Positions 36,007-44,942 of a stretch of 64,000 bases of DNA are shown here, piece by piece. Numbering within the stretch: position 1 is the stretch's first letter; each line of letters begins with the position of its first letter. The notes below the pieces were generated by a model. The model was not told where the DNA came from. It did not search any database and saw nothing but the letters and a program-made list of their open reading frames with translations. The position numbers and the translations under genes are program-made. The stretch lies in the NCBI RefSeq assembly GCF_016803395.1, contig NZ_JAEVHL010000007.1, positions 1 through 64,000 on the forward strand, read 5' to 3'. The stretch is from Micromonospora tarensis (GTDB taxonomy: Bacteria; Actinomycetota; Actinomycetes; Mycobacteriales; Micromonosporaceae).

Positions 36007-36944
36007 AACCCCTCGTCACCGTCGTAATCCCCACGTACAACCGACCCGACCCTCTGCGGCATGCCCTGGCCAGCGTCGCCGCCCAGCGCGCCGTACCCGG
36101 CTCCGTCGAGGTAGTCGTCGTCAATGACGGCGGATGCGACGTCAGCATGGTCGCGAACGCAGCCCGCGAGCAGGGCCTCGTCGTCCGCCTCATCGATCTG
36201 GACCAGAACGGTGGTCTTCCTTCAGCGCGCAACGTCGGCATTCAGGTCGCACGAGGTGATTACCTCGCCTTGCTCGACGACGACGACATCTTCCTGCCCA
36301 GCCACCTCGGCACAGCCCTCGCAGCGCTGAGCACGGGGGATGCCGACCTCGCGTACACGGTGTGCGCCGTCCAGGAAGCGCGCGTCGACCCCACGAACCC
36401 GCCGGCATTCAGCACCCCTACCACGTTCTCGTTTGATCCGGACCTGCTGTCGGTGGCCAACTTCATGCCGGTCCATACCGCAGTGCTTCGGCGCCCACCG
36501 GAGTCGGCTCGGTTCGACCCTGACCTTCCCGCGCTTGAGGACTGGGACATGTGGCTGCGTCTGGCCCGCGAGCATCGTTACCGGTTCGTGCACGTCCCGG
36601 AGCCCACCGTCGTCTACCACCGCATCGCGAGCGAGGCCAGCATGGTCGGCGCGACCGTCGGCGATGGGCATGCCCTCGCCCACTTCGGGAACCTGACCGA
36701 ACAGATGTGGTGTCGCTGGCCCGCACGCACGCCCAAGGCGCAACACTTCCGGCTGTACATCGCCGTCATGTATTGGCACTCGTTGGCGCGCCTGGCGGCC
36801 GGTCATGCGCTCAGTGACCAGTACTTTCAACGCTGCGTCGCAGAGATCGCCGCGGTCTGGCACGGGGAGCGCTCCGAGACCGGCCTTCGCCAACGGCTCA
36901 TCGACTCGATCAAGGAGACCGCCGATGTCGCACACGCCGCCTGA
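36003..36944 (+). CDS. glycosyltransferase family 2
   Basis: 313 residues, ATG 36003 in an ATGA overlap. VTVVIPTYNRP, QNGGLPSARNVGI and YLALLDDDDIF (metal-binding aspartates) are the GT-A fold landmarks, and ALEDWDMWLRLA is the catalytic-base region (ED). It transfers a sugar from a nucleotide donor to an unknown acceptor. Confidence 0.9.
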   Translation: MKPLVTVVIPTYNRPDPLRHALASVAAQRAVPGSVEVVVVNDGGCDVSMVANAAREQGLVVRLIDLDQNGGLPSARNVGIQVARGDYLALLDDDDIFLPSHLGTALAALSTGDADLAYTVCAVQEARVDPTNPPAFSTPTTFSFDPDLLSVANFMPVHTAVLRRPPESARFDPDLPALEDWDMWLRLAREHRYRFVHVPEPTVVYHRIASEASMVGATVGDGHALAHFGNLTEQMWCRWPARTPKAQHFRLYIAVMYWHSLARLAAGHALSDQYFQRCVAEIAAVWHGERSETGLRQRLIDSIKETADVAHAA

Positions 36945-37827
36945 TCTGCCTGGCTCAGCAGCCACGATCGGGCTGACCATCGACACGGTGCTTCGGCGCA
37001 CGGACAAGACCCTGCTGGCGCGAGGCTCGTTCCGCGGCGAACCGGCAGCGGTGAAATATCTGATCGACCCAGACCCGTTCTGGGCGGCCAGGTGGCGGCA
37101 CGAGCTGGACGTGTACGAGGTCTTCGGTGACACCACCCCGCCTGTCCGCGTTCCCGGGCTCCTCCATACCGACCGTGACCGGCTGCTGGTCCTGGAATGG
37201 GTCGACGCATCGCCCCTCGCGGTCGAACGCTACCCCCAGCGTGAGCTCGACACCCGAGAGGTCGATGCCGTCCTGGACTGCATCACCGCGTTGAATGAGT
37301 GGACCTACCCCGCCGTCCGGTTCTCACCCACCTTCGACTACTCCGACCGCCTGGCTCGGTACCAGGCCAAGGGGTACCTCACTGAGGACCAGCGAGAGGC
37401 TCTGGATAGTCTGCTGGCCCGCTGCGACGCGCCGGAACAGCTCAATCACGGCGACCCGCTGGCCAGCAACATCCTCCTCAATGCCGACCGTTCCGACAGC
37501 GATGACGAGGCCGAGACCACGGCGGTGCTAGTCGACTGGGAGTTCACCGGGCTGTTCCTTCCCGGCTTCGACCTTGCGATGCTCCACACCCAGGTCGGCG
37601 CAAGTACGCCAGTGATCCGCGAGCGTATCGAGGCGATCGTGAGTGAGACGGGCATCGAGGCCGCATTCGCGCTCAACCTCGCTGTGGTCCTGACCCGCGA
37701 GCTGCGCCTGCACCACGAACTGCCCGAGGACGACCCGGCCCGGACGCGGTGTCTGCCGATCATCGAGGCCGCCTGGACCTCGGCCAGCACCCGCCTACAA
37801 CGGCTCGCCGCAGCGAGGCCAGCATGA
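36925..37827 (+). CDS. APH-like phosphotransferase
   Basis: 300 residues from ATG 36925, with AAGGAG upstream, overlapping the GT2 gene by 20 bases. NHGDPLASNIL is the catalytic loop and VLVDWEF the metal-binding motif of aminoglycoside-phosphotransferase-fold kinases. It probably phosphorylates a sugar or amino alcohol intermediate of this pathway, not an antibiotic; nothing shows resistance function. Confidence 0.85.
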   Translation: MSHTPPDLPGSAATIGLTIDTVLRRTDKTLLARGSFRGEPAAVKYLIDPDPFWAARWRHELDVYEVFGDTTPPVRVPGLLHTDRDRLLVLEWVDASPLAVERYPQRELDTREVDAVLDCITALNEWTYPAVRFSPTFDYSDRLARYQAKGYLTEDQREALDSLLARCDAPEQLNHGDPLASNILLNADRSDSDDEAETTAVLVDWEFTGLFLPGFDLAMLHTQVGASTPVIRERIEAIVSETGIEAAFALNLAVVLTRELRLHHELPEDDPARTRCLPIIEAAWTSASTRLQRLAAARPA

Positions 37828-38951
37828 TCCACGTAGCCCTTGTCCACCGGGACCTCCACGAAGTGAGCCGCGGCGGCATCTGCACGCTCTACCGCTCCCT
37901 GGCCCGGCAACTGGCAGACCTGGGCGCATCGGTAACCATGATCACGCAGGAGTCACCCCACCCAGTGCAGGCGAAGGATGTCACCGTCGTCTCGCTTCCC
38001 CGCACCGAAGACCTGGTTCAGCACCGCGAGGCCGTCGCTGCCGCCCTCGACGCGGTCGGGCCCGACGTCGTCGACTGTTCCACCTGGGAGGCGGAGACCC
38101 TGCGGTATCTCGCCAAACCTCGCGAAGACCGAGCCCCCGTCCTCGTGCGCGGCGAGTTCAGCGCCGCCCGCCTCGACGCGGGCGACCTCGCTCGCGACGA
38201 ACACCAACTCGTCCAGTCCGCCGACCAGGTCATCGCCGTCAGCCGGTACGCGGCCCAAGATCTCGCGGCGGAGTACGGCATTCCTCTGCCACTCGCGGTG
38301 GCCAACGGAGTCGACCGGGAACGGTTCCATCCTGGGAGGCCAACCACGCCCGCCAGCGGCTTCCACATCGACCTCGGGGTCGACGGCCACGTCGCAGGCC
38401 GCAGATCGATACCCGACCTCCTCGCGGCCGGGGAAACAGTCTCGCCATGGTCGCCGGATCCGGCTGGACGCCTCCGGCTCGTATGGGTCGGAAAGATCAC
38501 GCCGATGAAGGGCTGGGACGTGCTCGAGACCGCCGCGACCCGGCTTCGGGACGTCGCCTCCATCTCCGTGCTGCTCGGCCACTCACCAACGTTCGCGCCG
38601 GTCACATCAGCCAGCGGCGCACTCACCGTCCTTCAAGATCTGGATGACACCGACCTGCCGGGCCTTTATGGCGCGGCGGACTGGCTGCTGTCCACGTCGC
38701 GCTGGGAAGGCTTTGGCCTCGCCATAGCCGAGGCGCTCGCCTGTGGCACCCCGGTCCTGCTGCCAGAGCACCTCGGCACCGCGCCTGAGTTGCTCGCCGC
38801 CGGTGGCGGTTACACGTACCGCGACCTCGATCACCTCGAGGACATCCTGACCCAGGCCGATCGCCCGGCCGGCCGCCTTCCCGACCATTTCGACTGGGCA
38901 GTCAACGCGGCGGAAAGTCTCCGGCTCTACCGAGAGCTCGTCGGCAGGTGA
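37824..38951 (+). CDS. glycosyltransferase family 4 (GT-B)
   Basis: 375 residues from ATG 37824 (ATGA overlap). N-terminal HVALVHRDLHEVSRGGICTLYRSLARQL and C-terminal RWEGFGLAIAEALACGTPVLLPE (E-x7-E) are typical GT4. It is cotranscribed with the preceding sugar-modifying genes. Confidence 0.9.
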   Translation: MIHVALVHRDLHEVSRGGICTLYRSLARQLADLGASVTMITQESPHPVQAKDVTVVSLPRTEDLVQHREAVAAALDAVGPDVVDCSTWEAETLRYLAKPREDRAPVLVRGEFSAARLDAGDLARDEHQLVQSADQVIAVSRYAAQDLAAEYGIPLPLAVANGVDRERFHPGRPTTPASGFHIDLGVDGHVAGRRSIPDLLAAGETVSPWSPDPAGRLRLVWVGKITPMKGWDVLETAATRLRDVASISVLLGHSPTFAPVTSASGALTVLQDLDDTDLPGLYGAADWLLSTSRWEGFGLAIAEALACGTPVLLPEHLGTAPELLAAGGGYTYRDLDHLEDILTQADRPAGRLPDHFDWAVNAAESLRLYRELVGR

Positions 38952-38954
38952 GCT

Positions 38955-40067
38955 GTGCGAATCCTGCTGATCGGCCCACACCACACCGGCGGAAGCATCC
39001 CGCCCTACCTCGACGTCTTCGTCGCCGCGCTGCGATTCCTCGGCGTGCGGGTCGACCGCCTCGGCTCATCGGGCGTGCCCTACGACAAGGGGCAGGACCG
39101 ATTTTGGACGGCCGAACGCGTCCGCAAGGAGGCCGAGGGCTTGCTTGCCGACGTCGACGTGAACGCTTACGACCTGCTCTCTGTCCACTTCGGTAATCTC
39201 GACGTCGAACAACTGCTACCCGAGCTGTGGCCGGTCCGCCGACCTCCGGCCGTGTACCACCTACACAGCCTCGACTGGACCCTGTTCACTGACCACGTCC
39301 CCGAGCCGGAACTGCGCGAGGCGGTGAACAGGGGAGTCGCCGGGATGGACGCCTTCGTATGCTTCGGCACCTACGGAGCCGAGCGCCTCGAGACCCTCGC
39401 CGGGCCCGACGCACCACGCCTTGTCTCCTGGCTGCCGACCACCATCCCATCGGGCACCTCGCCGAGATACCCGAAGGATCTTGCAGCAGCCCTGGAACCC
39501 CCGGACCTTCGGCCGCTTGGCAGCCTCTACGGCTACGCAGCCCCCTGGAAAGACGCCGAGAACCTCATCGCCGCATGTAAGCGGACGAAGAAACCCGGCC
39601 GCATGATCGTCGCCGGCCCGCTCTGGGACGACCCATCACAGGCAGGACTGAATCTCGCTGCTGAGGTCAAGGGCACCACGCACGGATCAACACAGCTGCG
39701 TGTCGTACCGACGTACCTCGACGCTGCAGCTCGGATGGCGCTCGTAACGGCGACGGACTTCGCGATCTTCCCCTACCGCTCCCAGCCGACCTTCCAGGGC
39801 AGCGGTGCCATCGCCGACTACCTCGGCCACGGCGTGCCCGTCCTCGCAACGGACGTTGCCAACATGGCCGAACTGATCGGTGGCGCAGGAGTGGTCATGG
39901 AGCCCGCGAATCCCCAGTCGTTGGCCGACGCGGTCGATCGCTTCATCCACGACGTTCAACACCGCAAGAACCTGGCCAACTCCGCCCGGTGCCTCGCCCG
40001 CCGCTTCAGCGCCGTCCACCACGCCGCCCAATGCCTTCGGTTCTACGACACCCTCATCAGACGCTGA
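38955..40067 (+). CDS. glycosyltransferase family 4-like protein
   Basis: 370 residues from GTG 38955, three bases after the previous stop. RILLIGPHHTGGSIPPYLDVF and, near the C-terminus, GSGAIADYLGHGVPVLATDVANM show a second GT-B glycosyltransferase; the E-x7-E motif is replaced, so the donor or acceptor may differ from the neighbour. Confidence 0.8.
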   Translation: MRILLIGPHHTGGSIPPYLDVFVAALRFLGVRVDRLGSSGVPYDKGQDRFWTAERVRKEAEGLLADVDVNAYDLLSVHFGNLDVEQLLPELWPVRRPPAVYHLHSLDWTLFTDHVPEPELREAVNRGVAGMDAFVCFGTYGAERLETLAGPDAPRLVSWLPTTIPSGTSPRYPKDLAAALEPPDLRPLGSLYGYAAPWKDAENLIAACKRTKKPGRMIVAGPLWDDPSQAGLNLAAEVKGTTHGSTQLRVVPTYLDAAARMALVTATDFAIFPYRSQPTFQGSGAIADYLGHGVPVLATDVANMAELIGGAGVVMEPANPQSLADAVDRFIHDVQHRKNLANSARCLARRFSAVHHAAQCLRFYDTLIRR

Positions 40068-40083
40068 GACGGGACCAGCGACC

Positions 40084-40760
40084 ATGACACTTCCCACTGA
40101 ACTGATCATCGCCCGCCACGGCGAGGCCCACTGCAACCGCGAACAAATCGTCGGAGGACTCCAAGGGTGTCGCGGACTGACCGACCGCGGCCGACGCCAG
40201 ATCGAACGACTAGCCCAACGACTCGGTCAAGAGCACCACGAGCGCCCCATTCACGCCATCTACACCACGCCGCTGCGCCGAGCCCAGGAAAGCGCCGCGA
40301 TCATCGGCGCGTACCTCAGCTTGGACGCCGAGACCGTCGCAGACCTCGCCGAGCAGGACTACGGCGCCGCCGACGGCCGTCCGTGGACCGACGTCGTCGT
40401 TGAGTACGGGGACATCCCTGCTCTCGATGCGGACCGTCCGCTCGCAGCCGGCGGCGAAACCTGGCGGGACTACCTGCATCGGGCCAGCGTCGCCATCGGC
40501 GAGATCACGACCCGGCATGTAGGTAAGCGCGTCCTCGTCTTAGGCCACGGCGAAACCATCGATGCCACCTTCCACCACTCCTGGCCATGCCCATCGCCGT
40601 TCGGGCCACCGCGGCTGTCGCGGCGTACCATGCAAGCGTCACGACCTGGGTGCAGCAACCGCTCTCCTGGACCCGACCCTCCGCTGGTTGGCGATGGACC
40701 CTGACCAGCCACAACGACACCCGGCATCTGTCCGTAGATGCAGAGATGACCGGAAGTTAG
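40084..40760 (+). pseudogene. histidine phosphatase, C-terminal frameshift
   Basis: From ATG 40084, LIIARHGEAHCN (catalytic His), TTPLRRAQESA and VLGHGETIDATFHH match the histidine phosphatase (phosphoglycerate mutase-like) family. After about 40580 the reading frame moves. An extra C in ACTCC/CTGG would join SLAMPIAVRATAAVAAYHASV to the conserved SHNDTRHL ending, with the stop at 40758-40760. As read, the frame ends at 40704 with an unrelated tail. It is the last gene of the glycosylation operon and probably dephosphorylates an intermediate or product. Confidence 0.75.
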
Positions 40761-40870
40761 CGGGTCTGTCTGCGGTGCCGACCGCCTCGCCGGTGCCTGG
40801 TGGCCTCGCGAGTAGCGGTAGGTTCAGCTGTCGAACACTTTTACTTTCATCGATTGGGGATGCCGGCCAC

Positions 40871-41398
40871 GTGTCGCAGATCGAGAAGATCGCCGCTGAA
40901 CTTCGCGCGATGATGACCGGGGTCGAACGAGCGCAGGGGTTGGCATCCGCCGCCGACAGTCAGGCGCAGGAGGTGGCCTTGCGGGCCGCGGGCGCGGGCT
41001 TCGTCGCCGTGGCGGCGGGTGTGGCGCGGGTGCGCAACGCGATCACGGGCATCCAGGGCGGCTTGGGAAGTCTCGCCGGGTCGATCGGTGAGGCGACGAA
41101 GGCCACCGCGGCGGTGCCGAACGAGGCCACCCCGCAGGAGACGATCGCCGGGCTGGCGCCCGTGCTGAGCGCCGTGGACGCCGCTCGTGACGCGGCGGCC
41201 GGGGCCATCACCGGAGTTGCTGAGGCGCAGCAACTCGTCACCGTGGTCCTGCAGGGCGGGCAACCCGGGCCGCTGCTGCAGGCCCTAGAGGCCATCAAGC
41301 AGGTCCTGGTGCTGATCGCTGCGCGCACCGGCGGGGCCCGGCAGGCTGTCGAGGCGGCGATCGCGCAGGCCCGGCAGTTGGGGTCGTCGGGAAACTGA
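40871..41398 (+). CDS. DUF6244-like helical protein
   Basis: 175 residues from GTG 40871. Entirely alpha-helical, Ala/Gln-rich with coiled-coil character (QIEKIAAELRAMMTGVERAQ, TPQETIAGLAPVLSAV, LLQALEAIKQVLVLIAA); I recall it as the DUF6244 family of Micromonosporaceae. The next frame (-1) is open straight through a Pro/Thr-rich stretch into the CdiA-type toxin domain, so one base missing near 41396 could have separated an originally fused toxin N-terminus (inference). Confidence 0.6.
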   Translation: MSQIEKIAAELRAMMTGVERAQGLASAADSQAQEVALRAAGAGFVAVAAGVARVRNAITGIQGGLGSLAGSIGEATKATAAVPNEATPQETIAGLAPVLSAVDAARDAAAGAITGVAEAQQLVTVVLQGGQPGPLLQALEAIKQVLVLIAARTGGARQAVEAAIAQARQLGSSGN

Positions 41399-41583
41399 CG
41401 AGGGCTGGCGGTCACCCACCTACCAGCCCTACCCCTTCCGCGCACGCTGATCCGCCTTCGCCACCTCATGCCGCCGGCGACACCACGTCCGCTGACCACG
41501 ACCACGGCGCGCCCTGGACCAGACAAACAACCGGAGTCCCGGGCGGGACGCCGACCGGTCCGAGAACCCGAATTCCACCGCGG

Positions 41584-41994
41584 TTGGACGACGACGGGCG
41601 TCGTCCGTTGGAGCTCGAGAACGAATGCGCCGATATAGTCGCCAGCAAGAGCTACCAAGTCCACCAGAACCCCACCAGGCAGGAGATCGCCGACGCCCGG
41701 CTCCGTACCGGCGACTCGGGCAACCCGAACAAAGACCCGGACTACCTGATCGAAGGTCACGTGTTCGACTGCTATTCGCCCACTCTTGGCAAGCCGGTGC
41801 GGGGTGTCTGGAGCGAGGTCCGCGCCAAGGTCGACAAGGAGCAGACCCAACGAGTGGTGCTGAACCTGCACGACTGGCACGGAGACCTCGCCGCTCTGCG
41901 GACACAGTTCGACACCTGGCCCGTCGAGAGGCTGAAAGAACTCGTCGCGGTAACGCCGAGTGGCGTGATCGTGCAGGTCGTCCGTCGAGACTGA
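41584..41994 (+). CDS. CdiA-type tRNA nuclease toxin domain
   Basis: 136 residues from TTG 41584; the same frame is open upstream to 41396 as a Pro/Thr-rich linker. The domain reads ELENECADIVASKSYQVHQNP, KDPDYLIEGHVFDCYSP, then SEVRAKVDKEQTQRVVLNL and LKELVAV, matching the C-terminal nuclease domain of contact-dependent or polymorphic toxins (CdiA-type, restriction-endonuclease-like fold). The family cleaves tRNA. An immunity gene follows 14 bases later. The true N-terminus is uncertain. Confidence 0.75.
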   Translation: MDDDGRRPLELENECADIVASKSYQVHQNPTRQEIADARLRTGDSGNPNKDPDYLIEGHVFDCYSPTLGKPVRGVWSEVRAKVDKEQTQRVVLNLHDWHGDLAALRTQFDTWPVERLKELVAVTPSGVIVQVVRRD

Positions 41995-42008
41995 GGAGAG
42001 GCGCAGAG

Positions 42009-42464
42009 ATGGCTGTCGAGTTCAGGTTGACCCTGGCGGGTGACCTGCCCCTGGACCACGTGGCTGATCTCGTGGCGGCCGAACCCGCCGAGAAGCCCAG
42101 GCCGAGCGGCACCAACCCGCGGCTGTTGACTGCCCGCCTCTACGACACGTGCGGGTACGCGCTGACCGTCTCCTCAGGGAGCCAGGGCTATTTCGACGCC
42201 GAGGGCGACAACGGTGCCCGCTGGGAGTGGGAGCCGGAGACGTACGTCGACATCGACTTCTCCATGCGGGCGGACGACGTGGTCGACAAGGGGATCCCGA
42301 ACATGATGCAGGCCGTGGCCCGGGTGTTGGCCGCCCGGCAGGAGGACGCGGCGCTGGTCCAGAACGGCAACTGGCTCCTGCTGACCCGTGTCGAGGGCAC
42401 ACTCCGCAGACACCGGCCTACCTGGTGGAGCCACTACGGCATAGATGACCTCGTCACCCCATGA
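42009..42464 (+). CDS. SitI3-like immunity protein
   Basis: 151 residues from ATG 42009 behind GAGGAGAGG. VEFRLTLAGDLPLDHVADLV, ALTVSSGSQGYFD, WEPETYVDIDFSM and LRRHRPTWWSHYGIDDLV resemble the SitI3 family of immunity proteins. Its place directly after a nuclease toxin domain makes it the likely cognate antitoxin. Family assignment is from memory of conserved blocks. Confidence 0.7.
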   Translation: MAVEFRLTLAGDLPLDHVADLVAAEPAEKPRPSGTNPRLLTARLYDTCGYALTVSSGSQGYFDAEGDNGARWEWEPETYVDIDFSMRADDVVDKGIPNMMQAVARVLAARQEDAALVQNGNWLLLTRVEGTLRRHRPTWWSHYGIDDLVTP

Positions 42465-42883
42465 CCCGCCGAGCGGGGGTGACCCGCTGATGAACGACGC
42501 GGCTTCGACCCGCCGTTCGTGCGTGACATCGACGTCGTCCTCCTCGACCCGACGGACCTGACCCGCGACAACGACGACCGGGCCGCCGCGGAGGCTGATG
42601 GCGACGTGACCGGACCCGCGGTGGGAGGCGACGCCAGCCGGGGAAGCGGGAAACCCCACATGATCTTCGATGATGTGCGCGGTGTGTGCTCTCCAGCGGA
42701 TGCCAACCGGGGTCAACCGGTGCCAGCGCGGGTCACTGCGGCCGAGCGCCGGTCGCAAATCGGGGTTCGTGTGCTCCGGGTGTGGTCCTGGGCTGGGAGA
42801 ACGGGGGTCCGGGGAACGTGGGTGAACGTGGGCCACTCCCTGCCACCCCAGGTGAACCCCAGGTCGTTACACTGACCACTCGC

Positions 42884-42923
42884 GCCCCCGTAGCTCAGGG
42901 GATAGAGCATCGGTTTCCTAAAC
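42884..42923 (+). tRNA. tRNA-Arg(CCU), 5' part only (truncated)
   Basis: Acceptor GCCCCCG (42884-42890), TA, D-arm GCTC..GAGC and anticodon loop TTCCTAA (anticodon CCT) are clear, but pairing stops after two bases of the 3' anticodon stem and no T-arm or 3' acceptor follows. It is the 5' 40 nt of a tRNA-Arg gene, cut where an element recombined. An integrase stub lies 48 bases downstream. Confidence 0.8.
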
Positions 42924-42937
42924 AGCACGCGATTCTC

Positions 42938-42962
42938 ACCCGCAGGCTGATGACCTGCGGGT
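42938..42962. repeat. inverted repeat beside the tRNA fragment
   Basis: ACCCGCAGG (42938-42946) and CCTGCGGGT (42954-42962), loop CTGATGA. It could be a decayed T-arm-like stem, part of the element's att region, or a terminator. Confidence 0.4.
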
Positions 42963-42970
42963 TCCCAGTT

Positions 42971-43120
42971 CTAAAGATCCAAAATTGGTCGCAAGGCGCT
43001 ATTGCTGTGATCGCTTGCTGAAGATTTGCGGTTGCGGCGTCTAGCCTGTTCAGAGTGCCGATGGCGCGATGGACTGTGGCACCCGCACCGCTTGAAGATC
43101 ACACCATTGCTCGACCGCAT
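42971..43120 (-). pseudogene. integrase N-terminal stub
   Basis: From ATG 43120 the peptide starts RSSNGVIFKRCGC, matching the SIFKRCGC N-terminus of the integrase at 20688, then loses similarity and stops after 50 residues. It points toward the truncated tRNA-Arg, the usual integrase/att arrangement, so it is the remnant of an integrated element. Confidence 0.65.
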
Positions 43121-43202
43121 GACCGCCGCCTTTCGTCGATCCGTCCTGCGGCTCAGCATGACGATGTTCCGAACAGCGGCTCATCACCCGGAAGAGCGAC
43201 AC

Positions 43203-43230
43203 CGACTCTGCCGCCGTGGCGGCAGAGTCG
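43203..43230. repeat. 13-bp perfect palindrome
   Basis: CGACTCTGCCGCC and its exact complement with a two-base gap (43203-43230). No gene overlaps it; it could be an operator or terminator near the end of the HigBA operon. Confidence 0.6.
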
Positions 43231-43391
43231 CGAGTACCAGGGCTTGGACCTGTTCGAAGCCCCGCAGGGCGCATTTCGTTAGACGTCCGGTCGGCACCGG
43301 CGGCGGCGAAGTCCGGGTCGGTGGATGCCATCCACGGCCGGCGGCTCGGTGAGAATATTGGGGTGAGTCGAGGAAGAGCCGATGGAGCGGA

Positions 43392-44489
43392 CTACTCGTC
43401 GGTGAACGCGAGCCGGGTGCGGAGGCGGTTGAAGTGGCTGTACGGGATGGTCTTGTCGTGCTGGAGGCGGCCGACGACGATACCGGGATGGACACCGGCT
43501 TCCTTCGCTAGAGCGACGGCCTGCGCTTGGGAACGGACAGTGGCCAGGCGGCTGTCGAACGATCGAGGTAGCAGGACCCGGCCGGCGAAGTCGTCTGCTT
43601 CGAGTTCCATGGCGTTGTCGGTGTCGGGGCGGTCGATGCCGTCAACGATGGTGAACCTTCTGCGGTCATGCAGAAGGACGTGTGCTGCCTCGTGGAAGAA
43701 CGTGAACCAGAAGATGTCCGCCCAGCGGTGCCGGACGCTGAGCTGGACGAGTGGTCGTTCGCTGGGAAGCCAGCGAACGGCGCCGTTGATGCGGGCGCCG
43801 ACGATCTCGCGTTCGACGACGAGTGCGACGCCGGCGTCAGCGCACAGGGATTCGAGTTGCGCTAGCCAGATCTTGGGGTCCTCGATGTTGGTGAGGGCGC
43901 GTATGCGGGGGAGGTGGTCACGGAACCGGCTGCGGTCGAATGGTGGTAGGTCGGCTCGGTCGGCCCGGATCTCGCCGATGCGCAGCCACGCGGCGAGCGC
44001 GCCGTAGTCGACGTCGAAGGCGCGGGACTGCCGATAGGCGGTCGGTACCGCCCAGACCTGGTGCCACGCGTCCGGTGAGGCGACCTTGAAGAAGGCAAGG
44101 ACCTCGCGCAGCCGTTCGACCGGCGACGTGTCGCTGCGGACGAAGCCTCTGCGGATGAGTTCTGCGACCGGGAGCTGGTTCAGCCAGTCGACGTGCGCCT
44201 GCAGCCGGGTGGTTTCCTCCAGCCGGGTCTGCGCCACCTGGTAGGCCGCCTCCAGCCCGGTCCACACCTGCGCGGCCACGCCGGTGACCAGTTCAAGCCT
44301 CACGGCCGTCTCGGCGCTCAGCGTCGCCGTGCCGAGCACGATCTGGTTGATGTGCTTGGTGGACAACCCGGTCCGCCGCGCCAGGTCGGCCTGGCTCATG
44401 CCGCGTTCGGTGAGGACCTCGACCAGCGTCTCGCCGGGCGGGACCGCGTAGTCGGGCCGGAACCGCCGGGTGTTACCGGTGTTTGTCAT
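43392..44489 (-). CDS. higA: HigA-type antitoxin: XRE HTH + ImmA/IrrE peptidase
   Basis: 365 residues from ATG 44489 (ATGA overlap with the toxin gene; GGAAGGA upstream). Residues 18-65 are an XRE HTH (GETLVEVLTERGMSQADLARRTGLS...NQIVLG). Residues 266-270 hold the zinc-peptidase motif HEAAH (ImmA/IrrE-like), followed by ELEADDFAGRVLLP. Such two-domain antitoxins pair with HigB toxins. It is likely self-regulating through its HTH. Confidence 0.85.
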   Translation of the reverse strand: MTNTGNTRRFRPDYAVPPGETLVEVLTERGMSQADLARRTGLSTKHINQIVLGTATLSAETAVRLELVTGVAAQVWTGLEAAYQVAQTRLEETTRLQAHVDWLNQLPVAELIRRGFVRSDTSPVERLREVLAFFKVASPDAWHQVWAVPTAYRQSRAFDVDYGALAAWLRIGEIRADRADLPPFDRSRFRDHLPRIRALTNIEDPKIWLAQLESLCADAGVALVVEREIVGARINGAVRWLPSERPLVQLSVRHRWADIFWFTFFHEAAHVLLHDRRRFTIVDGIDRPDTDNAMELEADDFAGRVLLPRSFDSRLATVRSQAQAVALAKEAGVHPGIVVGRLQHDKTIPYSHFNRLRTRLAFTDE

Positions 44490-44800
44490 CGGCGAGTCCT
44501 TCCCGCTGGTTGATCGCTGACGGAGAGCACACGCACGGTGCCAGCGCCGTCGGACGTCCGGTCGTCGAGGGCGAACCGGATGACCGCCACGTTGCCAACG
44601 TTGATCATCCACGTGTCGTCCGTCGCGTCGCGGCGCAGGCCGCCCGGAAGTGCGCGCAGCGCCTCGACGGTCGGAGCGGCCTCGATCTGCAAGAGCCTGC
44701 GGCCGACCGCCATCCCGCCCGCCGCCCCCCAGCGCGCCGTCAGCTTGGCTGCCCGGCTGCACAACTCGGCGGTCTCGTTGTCGCCGAACCAGATGTCCAT
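44486..44800 (-). CDS. higB: HigB-like RelE/ParE-fold toxin
   Basis: 104 residues from ATG 44800; ATG 44827 would add nine. MDIWFGDNETAELCSRAAKL, ALRALPGGLRRDATDDTWMINVGNVAVIRFA and VRVLSVSDQ are typical of plasmid-maintenance HigB toxins that cleave mRNA on the ribosome. It is translated just before its antitoxin, the HigB-then-HigA order. It borders the CBASS operon, transcribed divergently. Confidence 0.8.
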   Translation of the reverse strand: MDIWFGDNETAELCSRAAKLTARWGAAGGMAVGRRLLQIEAAPTVEALRALPGGLRRDATDDTWMINVGNVAVIRFALDDRTSDGAGTVRVLSVSDQPAGRTRR

Positions 44801-44942
44801 CACCCTGGACTCTAGCGTTTCATGCACGGGTCACCTCTACGCGACTGTTTCGTAGACCTATCCGGTGCATGGAACGTTCTGGCCGTGAAGTATCGTGAGA
44901 GCAAGGTCGACAACAGGCTCGGCCCGAGACGGAGGCACGCAG

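Noticed and set aside
42519..42875. 118-residue open frame before the tRNA fragment
   Set aside because: No ribosome site or domain and unusual composition; more likely intergenic.
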